From: Bacteroidales bacterium Bact_22
Lineage (GTDB): Bacteria; Bacteroidota; Bacteroidia; Bacteroidales; F082
Direction of reading: 5' to 3'
Assembly: GCA_001603665.1 (NCBI GenBank)
Contig: LUZN01000020.1
Coordinates: forward strand, 19,798-83,797
Length of the DNA: 64,000 nucleotides
Both the position numbers and the translations under genes were made by a program. Numbering within the stretch: position 1 is the stretch's first letter; each line of letters starts with the position of its first letter. This document shows, in pieces, positions 9,642 to 18,886 of this stretch. The notes below the pieces were generated by a model that saw only the letters and a list, made by a program, of their open reading frames with translations, was not told the origin of the DNA and made no database searches.

Positions 9642-10424
9642 ATGGAAACACAAAAAAATGATGAAAAAAATATTGTGCTTGAGCTGAAACACCAGCTGGG
9701 CCGCATGATGGTGCAGGTTGACTACATGTATCGCAACGACCGTGAGATGAGCCGTCTCGACCTCGACATCATGATGGAACGCACCCGCGATTTGTATGAT
9801 TTGCTGTGCGATTATCAGGCTGGGGAATATCATCATTCGCCCGTCGATGAGGTTGAGGAAGAACTTCGTAATACTGAAATTAACGAAGGAGGTGAGCTAA
9901 TCAACCGTGATGTGGATTTCGAGATAGAAACGCCGGCTGAGGTTTTGAACGAACCTGAAAATAATGAAAAAAATTCAGAGGAACCAGTTGATGAAACTCC
10001 CGCCGAACCAACGGATGAACCTGTTGCTGAAGATGAAGACGAGGACTGGGAGGACGAAGACGACGAGATGTTCCGCGTTGAACAACCTGTTGAAGAGATG
10101 CAGGAAACCCATGTAGAAGCTGAAGATGCTGAAGAAGAAATTGTTTCAGAGCCAGAAGACAACAGTCTGGCGGCAAAATTGCAGCGCGCACATGTCTCGG
10201 ATATCAGATTGGCATTGGGTATCAACGATAAAGTGATGATTATCAATGAGTTGTTTATGGGTTCGGTCGACCGCTACAACAAATCCATCGACGCTCTGAA
10301 CGACTTTCCGACGCTCTCGGGCGCCCGCGTCTACATGAGCGAGCTGCAGATCGAATTGCAGTGGGATACAGAATCTCAAGCATATAAGATGCTAAATGAT
10401 TTGGTTGAAAGACGGTTTGTATGA
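9642..10424 (+). CDS. Unknown acidic protein, two conserved ends with an acidic linker
   Basis: 260 aa, no signal peptide or membrane segment. The N-terminal 70 residues ([20 protein letters not shown] onward) and the C-terminal 75 residues ([20 protein letters not shown] onward) look folded and helical; between them lies a low-complexity Glu/Asp/Pro linker (about 75-170) with [13 protein letters not shown]. The stop overlaps the rsmI start (ATGA), so the two are co-translated. I do not recognise a characterised family; the acidic linker suggests a flexible cytoplasmic scaffold, which is inference only. Confidence 0.8.
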   Translation: METQKNDEKNIVLELKHQLGRMMVQVDYMYRNDREMSRLDLDIMMERTRDLYDLLCDYQAGEYHHSPVDEVEEELRNTEINEGGELINRDVDFEIETPAEVLNEPENNEKNSEEPVDETPAEPTDEPVAEDEDEDWEDEDDEMFRVEQPVEEMQETHVEAEDAEEEIVSEPEDNSLAAKLQRAHVSDIRLALGINDKVMIINELFMGSVDRYNKSIDALNDFPTLSGARVYMSELQIELQWDTESQAYKMLNDLVERRFV

Positions 10425-11122
10425 AGTTATATTTAGTCCCCACACCGATCGGTAACCTCGAGGATATCACCTTGAGGGCGTTGCGAGTGCTTCGCGAGGA
10501 GGTCGACGTGATTCTCGCCGAGGACACCCGCACCAGCGGTAACCTCTTGAAACACTACGACATAAGCAAGCCGATGCAGGCGTTCCATCTCAACAACGAG
10601 CACATGGTGGTGGAGCGTATCGCCGAGCGCATAGCCAACGGCGAACGCATGGCTTTGGTCACCGACGCCGGCACTCCGGCCATCTCCGACCCTGGCTTCA
10701 TGCTCGTGCGCGAGTGCATAAAAAGAGGTGTGGCGGTGGAATGTCTCCCCGGTGCCACGGCCTTCGTGCCGGCTCTCGTCAACTCGGGACTGGCAGCCGA
10801 CCATTTCATATTCGAAGGATTCCTTCCACATAAGAAAGGCCGTCAGACGAAGATCAAGCAAATCGTTGAAAATGAATACACTACGATATTGTACGAGTCG
10901 CCGTTCCGACTGGTGAAGACGCTCGAACAGCTGGCCGAGGCTGCCAGTCCCGACAGAAAGGTGTCGGTGGCCCGCGAGCTGACGAAGATTCACGAAGAGA
11001 ACGTGCGCGGAACACTGGAGGAGGTGATAAAATATTTCAAACAGAAGGAAGTCAAGGGAGAGATTGTAATTATTTTAGAGGGTAAAAACGGATCGAATCC
11101 GTCCGAATTATCGACCGACTGA
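10421..11122 (+). CDS. rsmI: 16S rRNA (cytidine(1402)-2'-O)-methyltransferase
   Basis: Uses S-adenosylmethionine to 2'-O-methylate C1402 in the ribosomal P site. The 233-aa product has the tetrapyrrole-methylase fold: start LYLVPTPIGNLEDITLRALR, then AEDTRTSGNLLKHY near 35-48, and GTPAISDPGF near 85-94 for SAM binding. It is shorter at the C terminus than the E. coli protein, as is common in the phylum. Start codon overlaps the preceding stop by 4 nt. Confidence 0.95.
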   Translation: MKLYLVPTPIGNLEDITLRALRVLREEVDVILAEDTRTSGNLLKHYDISKPMQAFHLNNEHMVVERIAERIANGERMALVTDAGTPAISDPGFMLVRECIKRGVAVECLPGATAFVPALVNSGLAADHFIFEGFLPHKKGRQTKIKQIVENEYTTILYESPFRLVKTLEQLAEAASPDRKVSVARELTKIHEENVRGTLEEVIKYFKQKEVKGEIVIILEGKNGSNPSELSTD

Positions 11123-11130
11123 AAAATTGC

Positions 11131-11212
11131 AAAATTCGACCTTTAGATACTGTTTTGTGACAAAATTTCCATATGTGTGACGAAATTCGGAAAAATTCGA
11201 CCAAAAGATACT
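11131..11212. repeat. Short imperfect direct repeat downstream of rsmI
   Basis: The 21-mer aaaattcgacctttagatac(t) at 11131-11151 recurs as aaaattcgaccaaaagatac(t) at 11192-11212, 3 mismatches, 61 nt apart. It lies between rsmI and the dispersed element at 11242. Confidence 0.5.
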
Positions 11213-11241
11213 TTTTGACGTTAACGAGAAACGATTTTTTT

Positions 11242-11309
11242 CGTCATTTCGAGCGGACGTCGAACGCAGTGAGATGGTAGTCGAGACCTGAACTTCAGTC
11301 GAAATGACG
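11242..11309. repeat. Dispersed repeat with 'cgtcatttcga' inverted ends (copy 1)
   Basis: Bounded by cgtcatttcga (11242-11252) and its inverse tcgaaatgacg (11299-11309). The inner sequence gaacgcagtgagatgg is shared, in opposite orientation, with the element at 34371-34485. Elements of this type are scattered in intergenic DNA of many Bacteroidota; it is too short to encode a transposase. Confidence 0.7.
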
Positions 11310-11337
11310 GGGTTGTTCGAAAGTAAATTATAAAAAT

Positions 11338-12783
11338 ATGAAAAAGTTCTTTATCACATTATGTGTAATCTTTCTGACGACTGGATTAGTCGCTCAAGAC
11401 AACGGCAAGACATTAAACGAAAAAGGTGAAATCATCAAGAAAGGCTGGAACTTCGGACCGCTACCAGTGGTAGGCTACAACAGCGACCTCGGATTCCAGT
11501 ACGGAGCCTGCGTTGACATTTTTAACTATGGCGACGGCTCGAAATATCCGGGCTACGATTTCAAAATCAACGTCGAGGTGTCGACTTACACCAAAGGCTC
11601 GAGTATCTTCCGCTCGTATTCCTACTGGAACAACGTCATTCCCAAAGGTGTGCTTTTTGCCGATTTCGGATATTTTATCGATAAAAAATTCGACTTTTAT
11701 GGTTTCAACGGATATGCTTCGCCATATTATAAGGATTTGGCCGTGAATATAGATAGGGAAGCCAATTATTATGATTTTTCCCCAGGTATTGTTAGCGAGC
11801 CTGGAATGAAAGAAAGTGGTTTTTATGCGATGGACAGAAGGCAGTTCCGTGCTGTTATCAGCATGCAGCAGCAGATTGGAAATGTGAAAAATTTGTATTA
11901 CGGATTAGGGTTGGCATATTATAATTATGACAATAATAGATTGAATATCAAAAAATATGAAGATCAATACACGCTTTATGATTTCTATATAATGAGCGGT
12001 CTTATTCGTCCAGATGAAAGCGATGGCAACGTGACAGAGTTTAAGGCTGGAATTATTTACGATTCGAAGGATTTTGTAAACGATCCAACGAGAGGAATAT
12101 ATTTCGAGGCAACATTTGCTGTTGCTTCTGATTTAATTAAAAGAACTGTTGATGGACTTGACAAATCAACAGGTAAAATTGTAAATAACAGAAATTACTA
12201 TGACCACTTGACATTTACTGGAGTTTTTCATCATTACATCCCGATTGTCGGAGATAAGTTGACATTCTGCTATCGTTTGGGCGCTCAGAACGTGTTGGCT
12301 GGTGACATCCCGTTTTACGCGATGATGAACACCAATTTGATGTTTTACAAGAAGATATACACTGAGGCGTATGGTGGTTCGACAACTGGTCGAGGCATCA
12401 AGAGAAACAGTGTCATCGGACAAGGCGTGGCGTGGATGAACGTGGAGTTGCGTTGGAGGATTGCCAACTTCAAGTTCATAAACCAAAACTGGTGTGTGGC
12501 GCTTAACCCCATGTTCGACGCAGGCATGGTGACACAGTCTTTCCGTCTGGAAGAACAGAAAGCCGCGATGGATCTGATAAAAGAACATCTCAGCTATGAG
12601 ACGGAAGAAGAATACAACCTTTTATACAGCGGCAAAAGCGAAGGTCTCCACACCTCAGCGGGATGCGGCTTGAAGCTCATCATGAATAAGAATTTTGTGG
12701 TGTCGGCGGAATTCGCCAAAGCCCTCAACAAATTAGATGGTGAGGGAATGCGAGCCTACATAGGATTTAATTATATTTTCTGA
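11338..12783 (+). CDS. Omp85/BamA-TamA-type outer-membrane beta-barrel protein
   Basis: 481 aa with a signal peptide (MKKFFITLCVIFLTTGLVAQ). The body is a series of amphipathic beta strands, and the region near residues 340-370 (GGSTTGRGIKRNSVIGQG, then VELRWRIANF) matches the L6-loop RG motif and the strand after it in the bacterial surface antigen (Omp85) barrel. The chain ends in aromatic FNYIF as expected for an outer-membrane protein. No POTRA domains are visible in the short N terminus, so it is a barrel-only member whose function (transport, phospholipase-like or other) cannot be told. It ends exactly where the convergent FMN-binding gene ends. Confidence 0.8.
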   Translation: MKKFFITLCVIFLTTGLVAQDNGKTLNEKGEIIKKGWNFGPLPVVGYNSDLGFQYGACVDIFNYGDGSKYPGYDFKINVEVSTYTKGSSIFRSYSYWNNVIPKGVLFADFGYFIDKKFDFYGFNGYASPYYKDLAVNIDREANYYDFSPGIVSEPGMKESGFYAMDRRQFRAVISMQQQIGNVKNLYYGLGLAYYNYDNNRLNIKKYEDQYTLYDFYIMSGLIRPDESDGNVTEFKAGIIYDSKDFVNDPTRGIYFEATFAVASDLIKRTVDGLDKSTGKIVNNRNYYDHLTFTGVFHHYIPIVGDKLTFCYRLGAQNVLAGDIPFYAMMNTNLMFYKKIYTEAYGGSTTGRGIKRNSVIGQGVAWMNVELRWRIANFKFINQNWCVALNPMFDAGMVTQSFRLEEQKAAMDLIKEHLSYETEEEYNLLYSGKSEGLHTSAGCGLKLIMNKNFVVSAEFAKALNKLDGEGMRAYIGFNYIF

Positions 12784-13269
12784 TTATTTCTTTCTGAAAA
12801 AGCTCAGAACGAACAGCGCAACGGCACATCCTATGAGGCCGAACAGTTGCCATGTCCATGGATTTGGATGGACATCTTCTTCATAGATCTCCATGCGGGT
12901 TTTCACCGAATTGATGATGGCCTTTGAGCTGTAGGTGGCGCCACTCACGGCGTCAAGGTCGAGGTCGATTGCTTCTTTTGGTGTGAGACCGTAGAAATTC
13001 TCAACAAGCTGAGCGTTGGTGACTCTCTCAAGGAAACGTGGAGTCTCCTCATTGTCAAGGATGACGATACTTTCGATTTTACCGTTTACCATGTTGATTT
13101 CCATAGGGATAGCACCGTTAAATCCGATGATATCCTGGCAATATTCGGCAGTGTAAAGCGTGCCGTTGCCGGTGTTGTTCAAATCGTGATTTCCAAAACG
13201 GTCGATGCCGAACATCACAGCAAAGAACCCGAGGGCGATTGCGAAAACGTAGTTTAAGAATTTGACCAT
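12784..13269 (-). CDS. FMN-binding domain membrane protein
   Basis: 161 aa: N-terminal membrane segment (about 5-22), a periplasm-facing FMN-binding domain with DAVSGATYSSKAI near residue 107-119, and a C-terminal membrane segment (about 138-157) followed by RKK. The SGAT motif is the one to which RnfG/NqrC-type proteins attach FMN covalently through Thr. It is not in an rnf or nqr operon, so its redox partner is unknown. Its stop abuts the convergent barrel gene with no spacer. Confidence 0.85.
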   Translation of the reverse strand: MVKFLNYVFAIALGFFAVMFGIDRFGNHDLNNTGNGTLYTAEYCQDIIGFNGAIPMEINMVNGKIESIVILDNEETPRFLERVTNAQLVENFYGLTPKEAIDLDLDAVSGATYSSKAIINSVKTRMEIYEEDVHPNPWTWQLFGLIGCAVALFVLSFFRKK

Positions 13270-13289
13270 AATAGTATTGTTTGACGAAA

Positions 13290-13336
13290 CAAAATTACAA
13301 AATTTCTGTCATTTCGATTATTTTTTTGTAACTTTG
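13290..13336. promoter_or_regulatory. Divergent -7 elements between FMN-binding and acyltransferase genes
   Basis: TAATTTTG read on the minus strand at 13297-13290 fits the FMN-binding gene (start 13269); TAACTTTG at 13329-13336 on the plus strand fits the acyltransferase gene (start 13356). The -33 elements are not clear. Confidence 0.45.
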
Positions 13337-13355
13337 TACTTTCAATTTTTGTGCA

Positions 13356-14618
13356 ATGGGAAAAATTCAGGACGATAACACTCTTTATTCAATTTGTAAA
13401 TACGCAGTCGACCACCATACCCGCCGCAGCTTTTCGCGGATCAAGATAGTAGGCGAGGAGAACATCCCCACCGACGGCGCCGTCGTGTTCGGTGCCAACC
13501 ACTGCAACACCTTGATGGACGCCCTCGTGCTGCTCCAAACCACGAGGCAGAAGAAGGTGTTCATCGCGCGTGCCGACATCTTCCAAAAACCGCGTATCGC
13601 CGCGATTTTGCGGTGGCTCCGAATACTGCCGATCTATCGAATCAGAGACGGCATCGGTGCGGTGCGTGATAAAAACGGCGACATCATCGACCAGGCCGTC
13701 GACGTCATGCACGACCAGGTGCCATTGTATCTCTACCCCGAGGCCACGCACCGCACCATGCATTCGTTGCGGCAACTCAGCAAAGGCATCTTCCACATCG
13801 CTCTCGACGCAAACCGTAAGTTCGGTCATGAGAAGCCGGTGTACATCGTACCTGTGGGACTCGAATACGGCGACTATTTCCGTTTCCGCACTAAACTCCT
13901 GATAACCTACGGCAAGCCAATCAATGTGACGGAATACATGAAAGCCCACGAAGGCGAGACTGAAGCGGTGATAATCAACGAGTTAAAGACGATGCTCAGA
14001 GAAAAGATGTCGGAACTCATCTCTTTCGTGCCCGATGATCCCGACTACGACGCCATCTGGGAGATGACCAAGATAAAAGTCGGAAAACGCCCGTGCAACC
14101 TGCAAAAACAGATGCAGAAAAACAGGGAAGAGATAGCGAAAATCATCGATTTCAGAGAAAAAGAACCCGAAAAAGCACAATCGGTATTCGAAAAAGTCAG
14201 AGAATTTACGAAAAAACGTCTCGAGAAGCATATTTCAGTGAAATCGGTGGCTAAAAACCAGTCGTTTTTACTCACCTTCTTAAAGTCGTTGCTGGCCATC
14301 GTCGGACTCCCGATTTTCCTCGCGGCAGCCGTGGTGACTTGTCCGATTTGGATAGTTGCATCGTTGATAATCAGTAAGTTAAAAGATCAGGCATTCCGCA
14401 ACACAGCCAACATGTGCGTCGAGTTTGTGCTGCATCCGCTCCTCATGATAATCGGGGTGACGCTGCTGTTCTGTCTGGCGCCATGGGAATACGCCATCGC
14501 AGGCTCGCTTTTCCTGTATTTCAGCTATGTTTTCTTCTTCGATTACAAGGAATTTGTCCGCGTTATGGCCTCCGACTGGCGCTGGCTTTTCAACAGAAAA
14601 ATGATGCCTGAGATATAA
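13356..14618 (+). CDS. 1-acyl-glycerol-3-phosphate acyltransferase family protein (PlsC-like)
   Basis: Likely adds an acyl chain to lysophosphatidate or a related lipid at the inner membrane. 420 aa: acyltransferase domain with GANHCNTLMDALV near residues 46-58 (the NHxxxxxD catalytic His/Asp variant common in Bacteroidota) and YLYPEATHR near 127 (the FPEGTxS equivalent); then a charged helical stretch and two or three membrane segments near 310-395. Single gene with its own -7 box at 13329. The exact acceptor is not evident. Confidence 0.85.
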   Translation: MGKIQDDNTLYSICKYAVDHHTRRSFSRIKIVGEENIPTDGAVVFGANHCNTLMDALVLLQTTRQKKVFIARADIFQKPRIAAILRWLRILPIYRIRDGIGAVRDKNGDIIDQAVDVMHDQVPLYLYPEATHRTMHSLRQLSKGIFHIALDANRKFGHEKPVYIVPVGLEYGDYFRFRTKLLITYGKPINVTEYMKAHEGETEAVIINELKTMLREKMSELISFVPDDPDYDAIWEMTKIKVGKRPCNLQKQMQKNREEIAKIIDFREKEPEKAQSVFEKVREFTKKRLEKHISVKSVAKNQSFLLTFLKSLLAIVGLPIFLAAAVVTCPIWIVASLIISKLKDQAFRNTANMCVEFVLHPLLMIIGVTLLFCLAPWEYAIAGSLFLYFSYVFFFDYKEFVRVMASDWRWLFNRKMMPEI

Positions 14619-14650
14619 AATTTTCATTGTTTATATTTATTTAATGAAAA

Positions 14651-14690
14651 AGTCTTATCTTTGTAAGTTAAACAGATAAGGCTTTTTTTA
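14651..14690 (+). terminator. Probable rho-independent terminator after the acyltransferase gene
   Basis: Stem agtcttatct (14651-14660) and agataaggct (14674-14683, one G-T pair) with a 13-nt loop, followed by a T run to 14689. It contains TATCTTTG, so part of it could instead act as a -7 element. Confidence 0.5.
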
Positions 14691-14767
14691 TTGGTTCGCT
14701 TTTGTGACCCAAGTGGCGAAGCTGTATAGAGAAGTCACGTAACTTATTAATTATCAATTGTTTAAAT

Positions 14768-16183
14768 ATGAACAAAGTTTTTGACGGACTGCGACCATTT
14801 CAGAAAGCGGAGTTGCTGATAATGATGTTTTTGGCAATGGCGATACCGTTTCACTGGCTCGCGGCGCAATATTTCGAGGTAGCGTTGTTTGTGTGCGCCG
14901 TCTTGAAGCTCATTTTCGATCAGAAATTCAAGCTTAACGAGCAGCAGTTGAAGCTGAAATGGGCATATATTATCTTTGCTTTGACGTGGTTTATCTACCT
15001 CATCGGGATGTTTTGGACGCAGAACACCTCGGTAGGCTGGGCACAGGTGAGCAAGAAGCTCGGATTCCTGATTTTCCCAGTGATATTTGTCATTTCCGAC
15101 ATGTCGTATATCAACAAAACCAGACTTAAAGCCATCGGAAATGCCTTGGTTTTGGGCTGCATACTGTTCTTCCTGATGCACCTGGTTTATGCCATCTACG
15201 ACGTGATCTTCAACGGAGCCACAACAGCGCGTTTCTTCGACGCCGACCTCATGAAACTCTACTATGTGCATCACAGTTACCTCTCGATGTACGCCGGTCT
15301 CGGACTGATGTTCTGTTTTATGGAAATTTTCGGCGAAAATAGTCGTAAAGTAAAGATATTCAATATCTTAGCTTATATCACTCTTGTTATTTTCGTCATC
15401 CTGATCCGGTCGAGAGCGGGCTTGCTTTGCATGGTTCTGCTTTTCATTCTGCAGTGGATTTGGCTCACTTTCATCATGAAAAAGAAGAAATTGGGCACGA
15501 TAATGGGATGTGTTTTCCTTGCGGCTGTCATCGCCACGATTGTCGTTTTCCCCAGCAGTGTCGCGCGAATCACCACGACAATCAAGGATTTGACGACGGA
15601 GCATGCCAACGACCACCGCATGGTGCAGTATAAAGGTTACAAGCCGGTGATGCAGGAAAACTGGCTCTTCGGCGTGGGTACTGGCGACCGCACCGACGCT
15701 ACGCAGGAGGCATATCAGGTTTATAAGAAGGATATCATCGAGAAAATCGGTCAGCAGATAGCGTTTCAGATTGACATGATTACCGCTTGCGACTACTACG
15801 AACCTACCGACGAGATGCGCGCCGACATGCAGAAGCTGGCCTTGAAATACGGTCGCGATCCAGAGGTGGTGAATGCGTATCTTGTTGATTATCTGTATAT
15901 TAACTTCGCTATAGATAAAGGCATCAACGCGCATAATCAGTTTTTCGAGACGCTGATAAGCGTAGGAATCATCGGAGTGATACTGCTGCTGGCTTACTTC
16001 GTGGTGCCGCTGATTTTATGGATAAAGAGAAAGCGCTGCGATATGTTGTACTTCTCGTTTTTGCTGATGATAGGCTTTAACATGCTGTTTGAGTCGGTGT
16101 TTGAAGTGCAAATGGGGATAATATTTTTCGCTTTCTTTAATTCTCTGCTATTCCTGTTGTCATTTCGTGGACAGGAGGAGTAG
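14768..16183 (+). CDS. O-antigen polymerase/ligase family membrane protein (Wzy/WaaL-like)
   Basis: 471 aa with about ten to twelve membrane helices and one large periplasmic loop (about 265-385). Family marks are LIRSRAGLLCMVLLF near 215 (the Wzy_C Arg motif) and AHNQFFETLISVGIIGVI near 388, the His-containing motif of O-antigen ligases. It would polymerise repeat units or transfer the polymer in the periplasm. It opens the first polysaccharide cluster. Polymerase and ligase cannot be told apart from sequence by eye. Confidence 0.85.
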   Translation: MNKVFDGLRPFQKAELLIMMFLAMAIPFHWLAAQYFEVALFVCAVLKLIFDQKFKLNEQQLKLKWAYIIFALTWFIYLIGMFWTQNTSVGWAQVSKKLGFLIFPVIFVISDMSYINKTRLKAIGNALVLGCILFFLMHLVYAIYDVIFNGATTARFFDADLMKLYYVHHSYLSMYAGLGLMFCFMEIFGENSRKVKIFNILAYITLVIFVILIRSRAGLLCMVLLFILQWIWLTFIMKKKKLGTIMGCVFLAAVIATIVVFPSSVARITTTIKDLTTEHANDHRMVQYKGYKPVMQENWLFGVGTGDRTDATQEAYQVYKKDIIEKIGQQIAFQIDMITACDYYEPTDEMRADMQKLALKYGRDPEVVNAYLVDYLYINFAIDKGINAHNQFFETLISVGIIGVILLLAYFVVPLILWIKRKRCDMLYFSFLLMIGFNMLFESVFEVQMGIIFFAFFNSLLFLLSFRGQEE

Positions 16184-16199
16184 TTTAGAGTTGAGAGTG

Positions 16200-16232
16200 T
16201 AGAGTTGAGAGTAGTTTAAAAGTGTAGAGTTG
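16200..16232. repeat. Dispersed 'tagagttgagagtag' repeat, copy 1
   Basis: The 33-nt block (tagagttgagagtagtttaa then aagtgtagagttg) recurs at 27496-27528 with one mismatch. A shorter tandem version (tttagagttgagagtg) precedes it at 16184-16199. It sits in the 5' leader of the Wzi-like gene. Confidence 0.75.
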
Positions 16233-16246
16233 AAAAAGTATTGAAT

Positions 16247-17953
16247 ATGAAAAAGTTTTTATTGATTGTTGGTTTGTTAGTGACTGCTTGCTTTGCAAGA
16301 GGTCAGGAGTTGCTGATTCCGTTGAATGACGATTACGAGATGGAGGTGCAGACGGCGGCTTACAGCTCCGATCATCTGTTTCACACTGCGATGCGAGGTT
16401 GGTCGGAGTCGATGTTCGACGGCATTATCAACCTCGACAGTATCAATGAGTTATATCGCATTCCGATTCATAAAAAAGGAAAGTTTTCGAATTATATCCT
16501 GAATTCGTTGCTTAACGACGACTTCGTGAGGGTGAAAAACGACGATTATTACGTCGCCATCAATCCTTTTATCGATTTTCAGATTGGAAGCGACGGTCAC
16601 CGCACCACTTGGGTGAACACTCGAGGCGCTGAGATTAAAGGAACTATTGGAAAGTCATTCGCTTTTTATGCCGCTGCCCGCGAAAACCAGGCAGTTTTTC
16701 CGATTTATATCGACGATTATTGCACAAAAGTAAAAGTCACCCCAGGTCAGGGCCTTGCCAATCGTTTCAAGAAGACAGGTCGTGATTACACCAATGCGGC
16801 GGCTTATGTGGCTTATCGTCCGGCCAAGTGGTTTGATGCGACTTTAGGTTACGGAAAGAACTTCATCGGCGACGGCTACCGCTCGATGATGCTCTCCGAC
16901 AATGCCGCAAACTACCCGTATTTTAAGGTGAAAGCGGAGTTTTGGCGTGTGCAGTACACCTGCCTGTATGCTCAGCTTACCGACCGCAACACTGTGATGG
17001 CCGACAACACCTTCGCACGTAAGTGGATGGTGGTGCATTATCTCGATTTTGCTGTCACAAAACGCTTGAATATCGGCTTTTTCGACGCTGTGATGGCTTC
17101 GGCTCAGACTCACCAGGAGGTGATGGTCAACGACTCGACTACAGCGACCATCGACATGCGCCGAGGCTTTGATTTTCAATACATTAACCCGATTATCTTC
17201 CTACGCTCAGCCGAATATTACGCCGGCTCATCGCCCGACAATGCCTTGCTCGGCTTGAATGCCAGCTTGATTGTCGGCAAACACACCACAATCTACGGAC
17301 AGTTCGTCCTCGACGAGATGACGGTTCACAGATTCATTGCACGTAAAGGCTATTCGGGAAATAAGCAATCGTATCAGCTCGGTATCAAGAGCTACGACTG
17401 CTTTGGAGTAAAGAATCTTTTCCTGCAACTCGAAGGAAACATTGTAAGACCTTACATGTATTCGCATTCTTCGCTTCATACTCAAAAATCTATTGGCGAA
17501 GACAATTACGCACATTACAACGAGCCGCTGGCACATCCTTGGGGAGCAAATCTCTGGGAGGCTGTAGCGCGTGCCCAATACAACTGGAATCGCTGGTATT
17601 TCCAGTATAAATTGAATTACGGACAATATGGCGACGACTGGGATGTGAAAAACAACGAGTGGGCCAATTACGGTCACAGCGTGTATAGCGATTACACCAC
17701 CGCCATTCCTCTGGATTGGGACGAAAACGGCAATGATACGCACGATGGTCATTATCTCCTTACGGGAAGAAAGACGACGCTGATGATGAACGACGTGATA
17801 GTGTCGTATATGGTCAATCCGAGGTATAACATGAATATTTTTGTGGAGGCTACACATCGTCACTTTGCGGCGCAAGGTCTTGATACTCAAAGCGATTTCA
17901 TCTTCAGCTTTGGCATCAGGTCGAGTTTGGACAGAAAATATTACGATTTTTGA
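16247..17953 (+). CDS. Wzi/RemB-like outer-membrane capsule assembly protein
   Basis: I start at ATG 16247; an in-frame TTG at 16241 is less likely. 568 aa with signal peptide (MKKFLLIVGLLVTACFARGQ) and a beta-rich body. The segment GYGKNFIGDGYRSMMLSDNA near residue 203-222 resembles the conserved core of Wzi-type lectin-like barrels and of the RemB proteins of gliding Bacteroidota. Such proteins hold polysaccharide at the outer surface, which suits its place directly after the polymerase/ligase gene. Family assignment is moderate. Confidence 0.65.
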   Translation: MKKFLLIVGLLVTACFARGQELLIPLNDDYEMEVQTAAYSSDHLFHTAMRGWSESMFDGIINLDSINELYRIPIHKKGKFSNYILNSLLNDDFVRVKNDDYYVAINPFIDFQIGSDGHRTTWVNTRGAEIKGTIGKSFAFYAAARENQAVFPIYIDDYCTKVKVTPGQGLANRFKKTGRDYTNAAAYVAYRPAKWFDATLGYGKNFIGDGYRSMMLSDNAANYPYFKVKAEFWRVQYTCLYAQLTDRNTVMADNTFARKWMVVHYLDFAVTKRLNIGFFDAVMASAQTHQEVMVNDSTTATIDMRRGFDFQYINPIIFLRSAEYYAGSSPDNALLGLNASLIVGKHTTIYGQFVLDEMTVHRFIARKGYSGNKQSYQLGIKSYDCFGVKNLFLQLEGNIVRPYMYSHSSLHTQKSIGEDNYAHYNEPLAHPWGANLWEAVARAQYNWNRWYFQYKLNYGQYGDDWDVKNNEWANYGHSVYSDYTTAIPLDWDENGNDTHDGHYLLTGRKTTLMMNDVIVSYMVNPRYNMNIFVEATHRHFAAQGLDTQSDFIFSFGIRSSLDRKYYDF

Positions 17954-17980
17954 TAAATTTGAAAAAATATTGAACGAGAT

Positions 17981-18886
17981 ATGACATTCAGAAGAAAAGT
18001 TACCGATTTCATTCAGGCACTCATGATGAAAAACAGCTTCACCGCTGATCTCATCATGAGAGTCAGCTACAGACATCATTCCGGGCATAAGCTGAACCTC
18101 GAGAACCCGCAGACGTGGTCGGAAAAGCTCATTTGGCTCAACAAATACTGGCAGCCCGAACTGAAATCGATAGGTGCCGACAAATACGCCGCGCGCGATT
18201 ATATCAAGAGTAAAGGTCTCGACGACATCCTCCTCGACCTCTACGGCGCCTGGGACGATGCCGATAAGATTGATTTTGAAGCACTTCCGCAGCGTTTCGT
18301 GATGAAATGCAACCATGGATGCGGCTATAACATCATTGTCGAAGACAAGAAAGACCTCGACGTGCAGAAAAGCGTGAAACAGCTGAAGGAATGGATGAAA
18401 GTCGACTGGGGCGCTGTGACACCTGAGCGGCACTATCATTACATCAAGCCGATGATTATCTGCGAACAGTTCCTGCCGGTGAAAGATTACCGCGAGGTGA
18501 AGGATTATAAGGTACATTGCTTCAACGGCGAGCCGAAGTTCATCGGTGTGTGCTACGACCGCGACATTGTGACGCGTCACTCGAAAGGCGCCATCTACTC
18601 GACCGACTGGAAACGACTGTTTTTGCTGAAGGACGACGACCCTAATGACGACGGCAACGTCGAGAAACCTGAGGCTCTCGACAGGCTCATCGAGGTGGCG
18701 AAGAAGCTCTCTGAAGGCATCCCTTATGTGAGAGTCGACCTCTACGCTGTCGGCGAGCGCGTGTTCTTCGGCGAGATGACGTTCTCACCCGACGGCAACG
18801 TGCTCGACCGCGAATACACCTACGAGACGACGGTCGAGATGGGCAAATATATTGATTTACCTGAAAAAATTAGCAGAAAATGGTAA
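17981..18886 (+). CDS. TupA-like ATP-grasp ligase
   Basis: 301 aa, soluble. The sequence NPQTWSEKLIWLNKYWQPEL and ADKYAARDYIKSKG at the start, FVMKCNHGCGYNIIVEDK near 103-120, YHYIKPMIICEQFLP near 150, and EMTFSPDGN near 270 are the pattern of the TupA-like ATP-grasp family found in polysaccharide loci and named after a teichuronopeptide gene. ATP-grasp enzymes activate a carboxylate as acyl phosphate and form an amide. It overlaps the next gene by 7 nt, so ligase and opine-dehydrogenase-like enzyme are probably made together. The acceptor is unknown. Confidence 0.8.
   Translation: MTFRRKVTDFIQALMMKNSFTADLIMRVSYRHHSGHKLNLENPQTWSEKLIWLNKYWQPELKSIGADKYAARDYIKSKGLDDILLDLYGAWDDADKIDFEALPQRFVMKCNHGCGYNIIVEDKKDLDVQKSVKQLKEWMKVDWGAVTPERHYHYIKPMIICEQFLPVKDYREVKDYKVHCFNGEPKFIGVCYDRDIVTRHSKGAIYSTDWKRLFLLKDDDPNDDGNVEKPEALDRLIEVAKKLSEGIPYVRVDLYAVGERVFFGEMTFSPDGNVLDREYTYETTVEMGKYIDLPEKISRKW

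Noticed and set aside
9585..9836. 84-codon N-terminal extension of thymidine kinase
   Set aside because: Runs through the divergent promoter gap and the 9642 gene; thymidine kinase homology and normal length begin at ATG 9584.
14651..14690. TATCTTTG as promoter of the polysaccharide cluster
   Set aside because: The nearest upstream TTG is at 14627-14629, giving a spacing of about 26 bp, too long; the sequence is better explained as an arm of a terminator.
17228..18580. 450-aa open frame on the minus strand over the Wzi-like and ATP-grasp genes
   Set aside because: Antisense shadow crossing two real genes and their intergenic gap; no recognisable domain.
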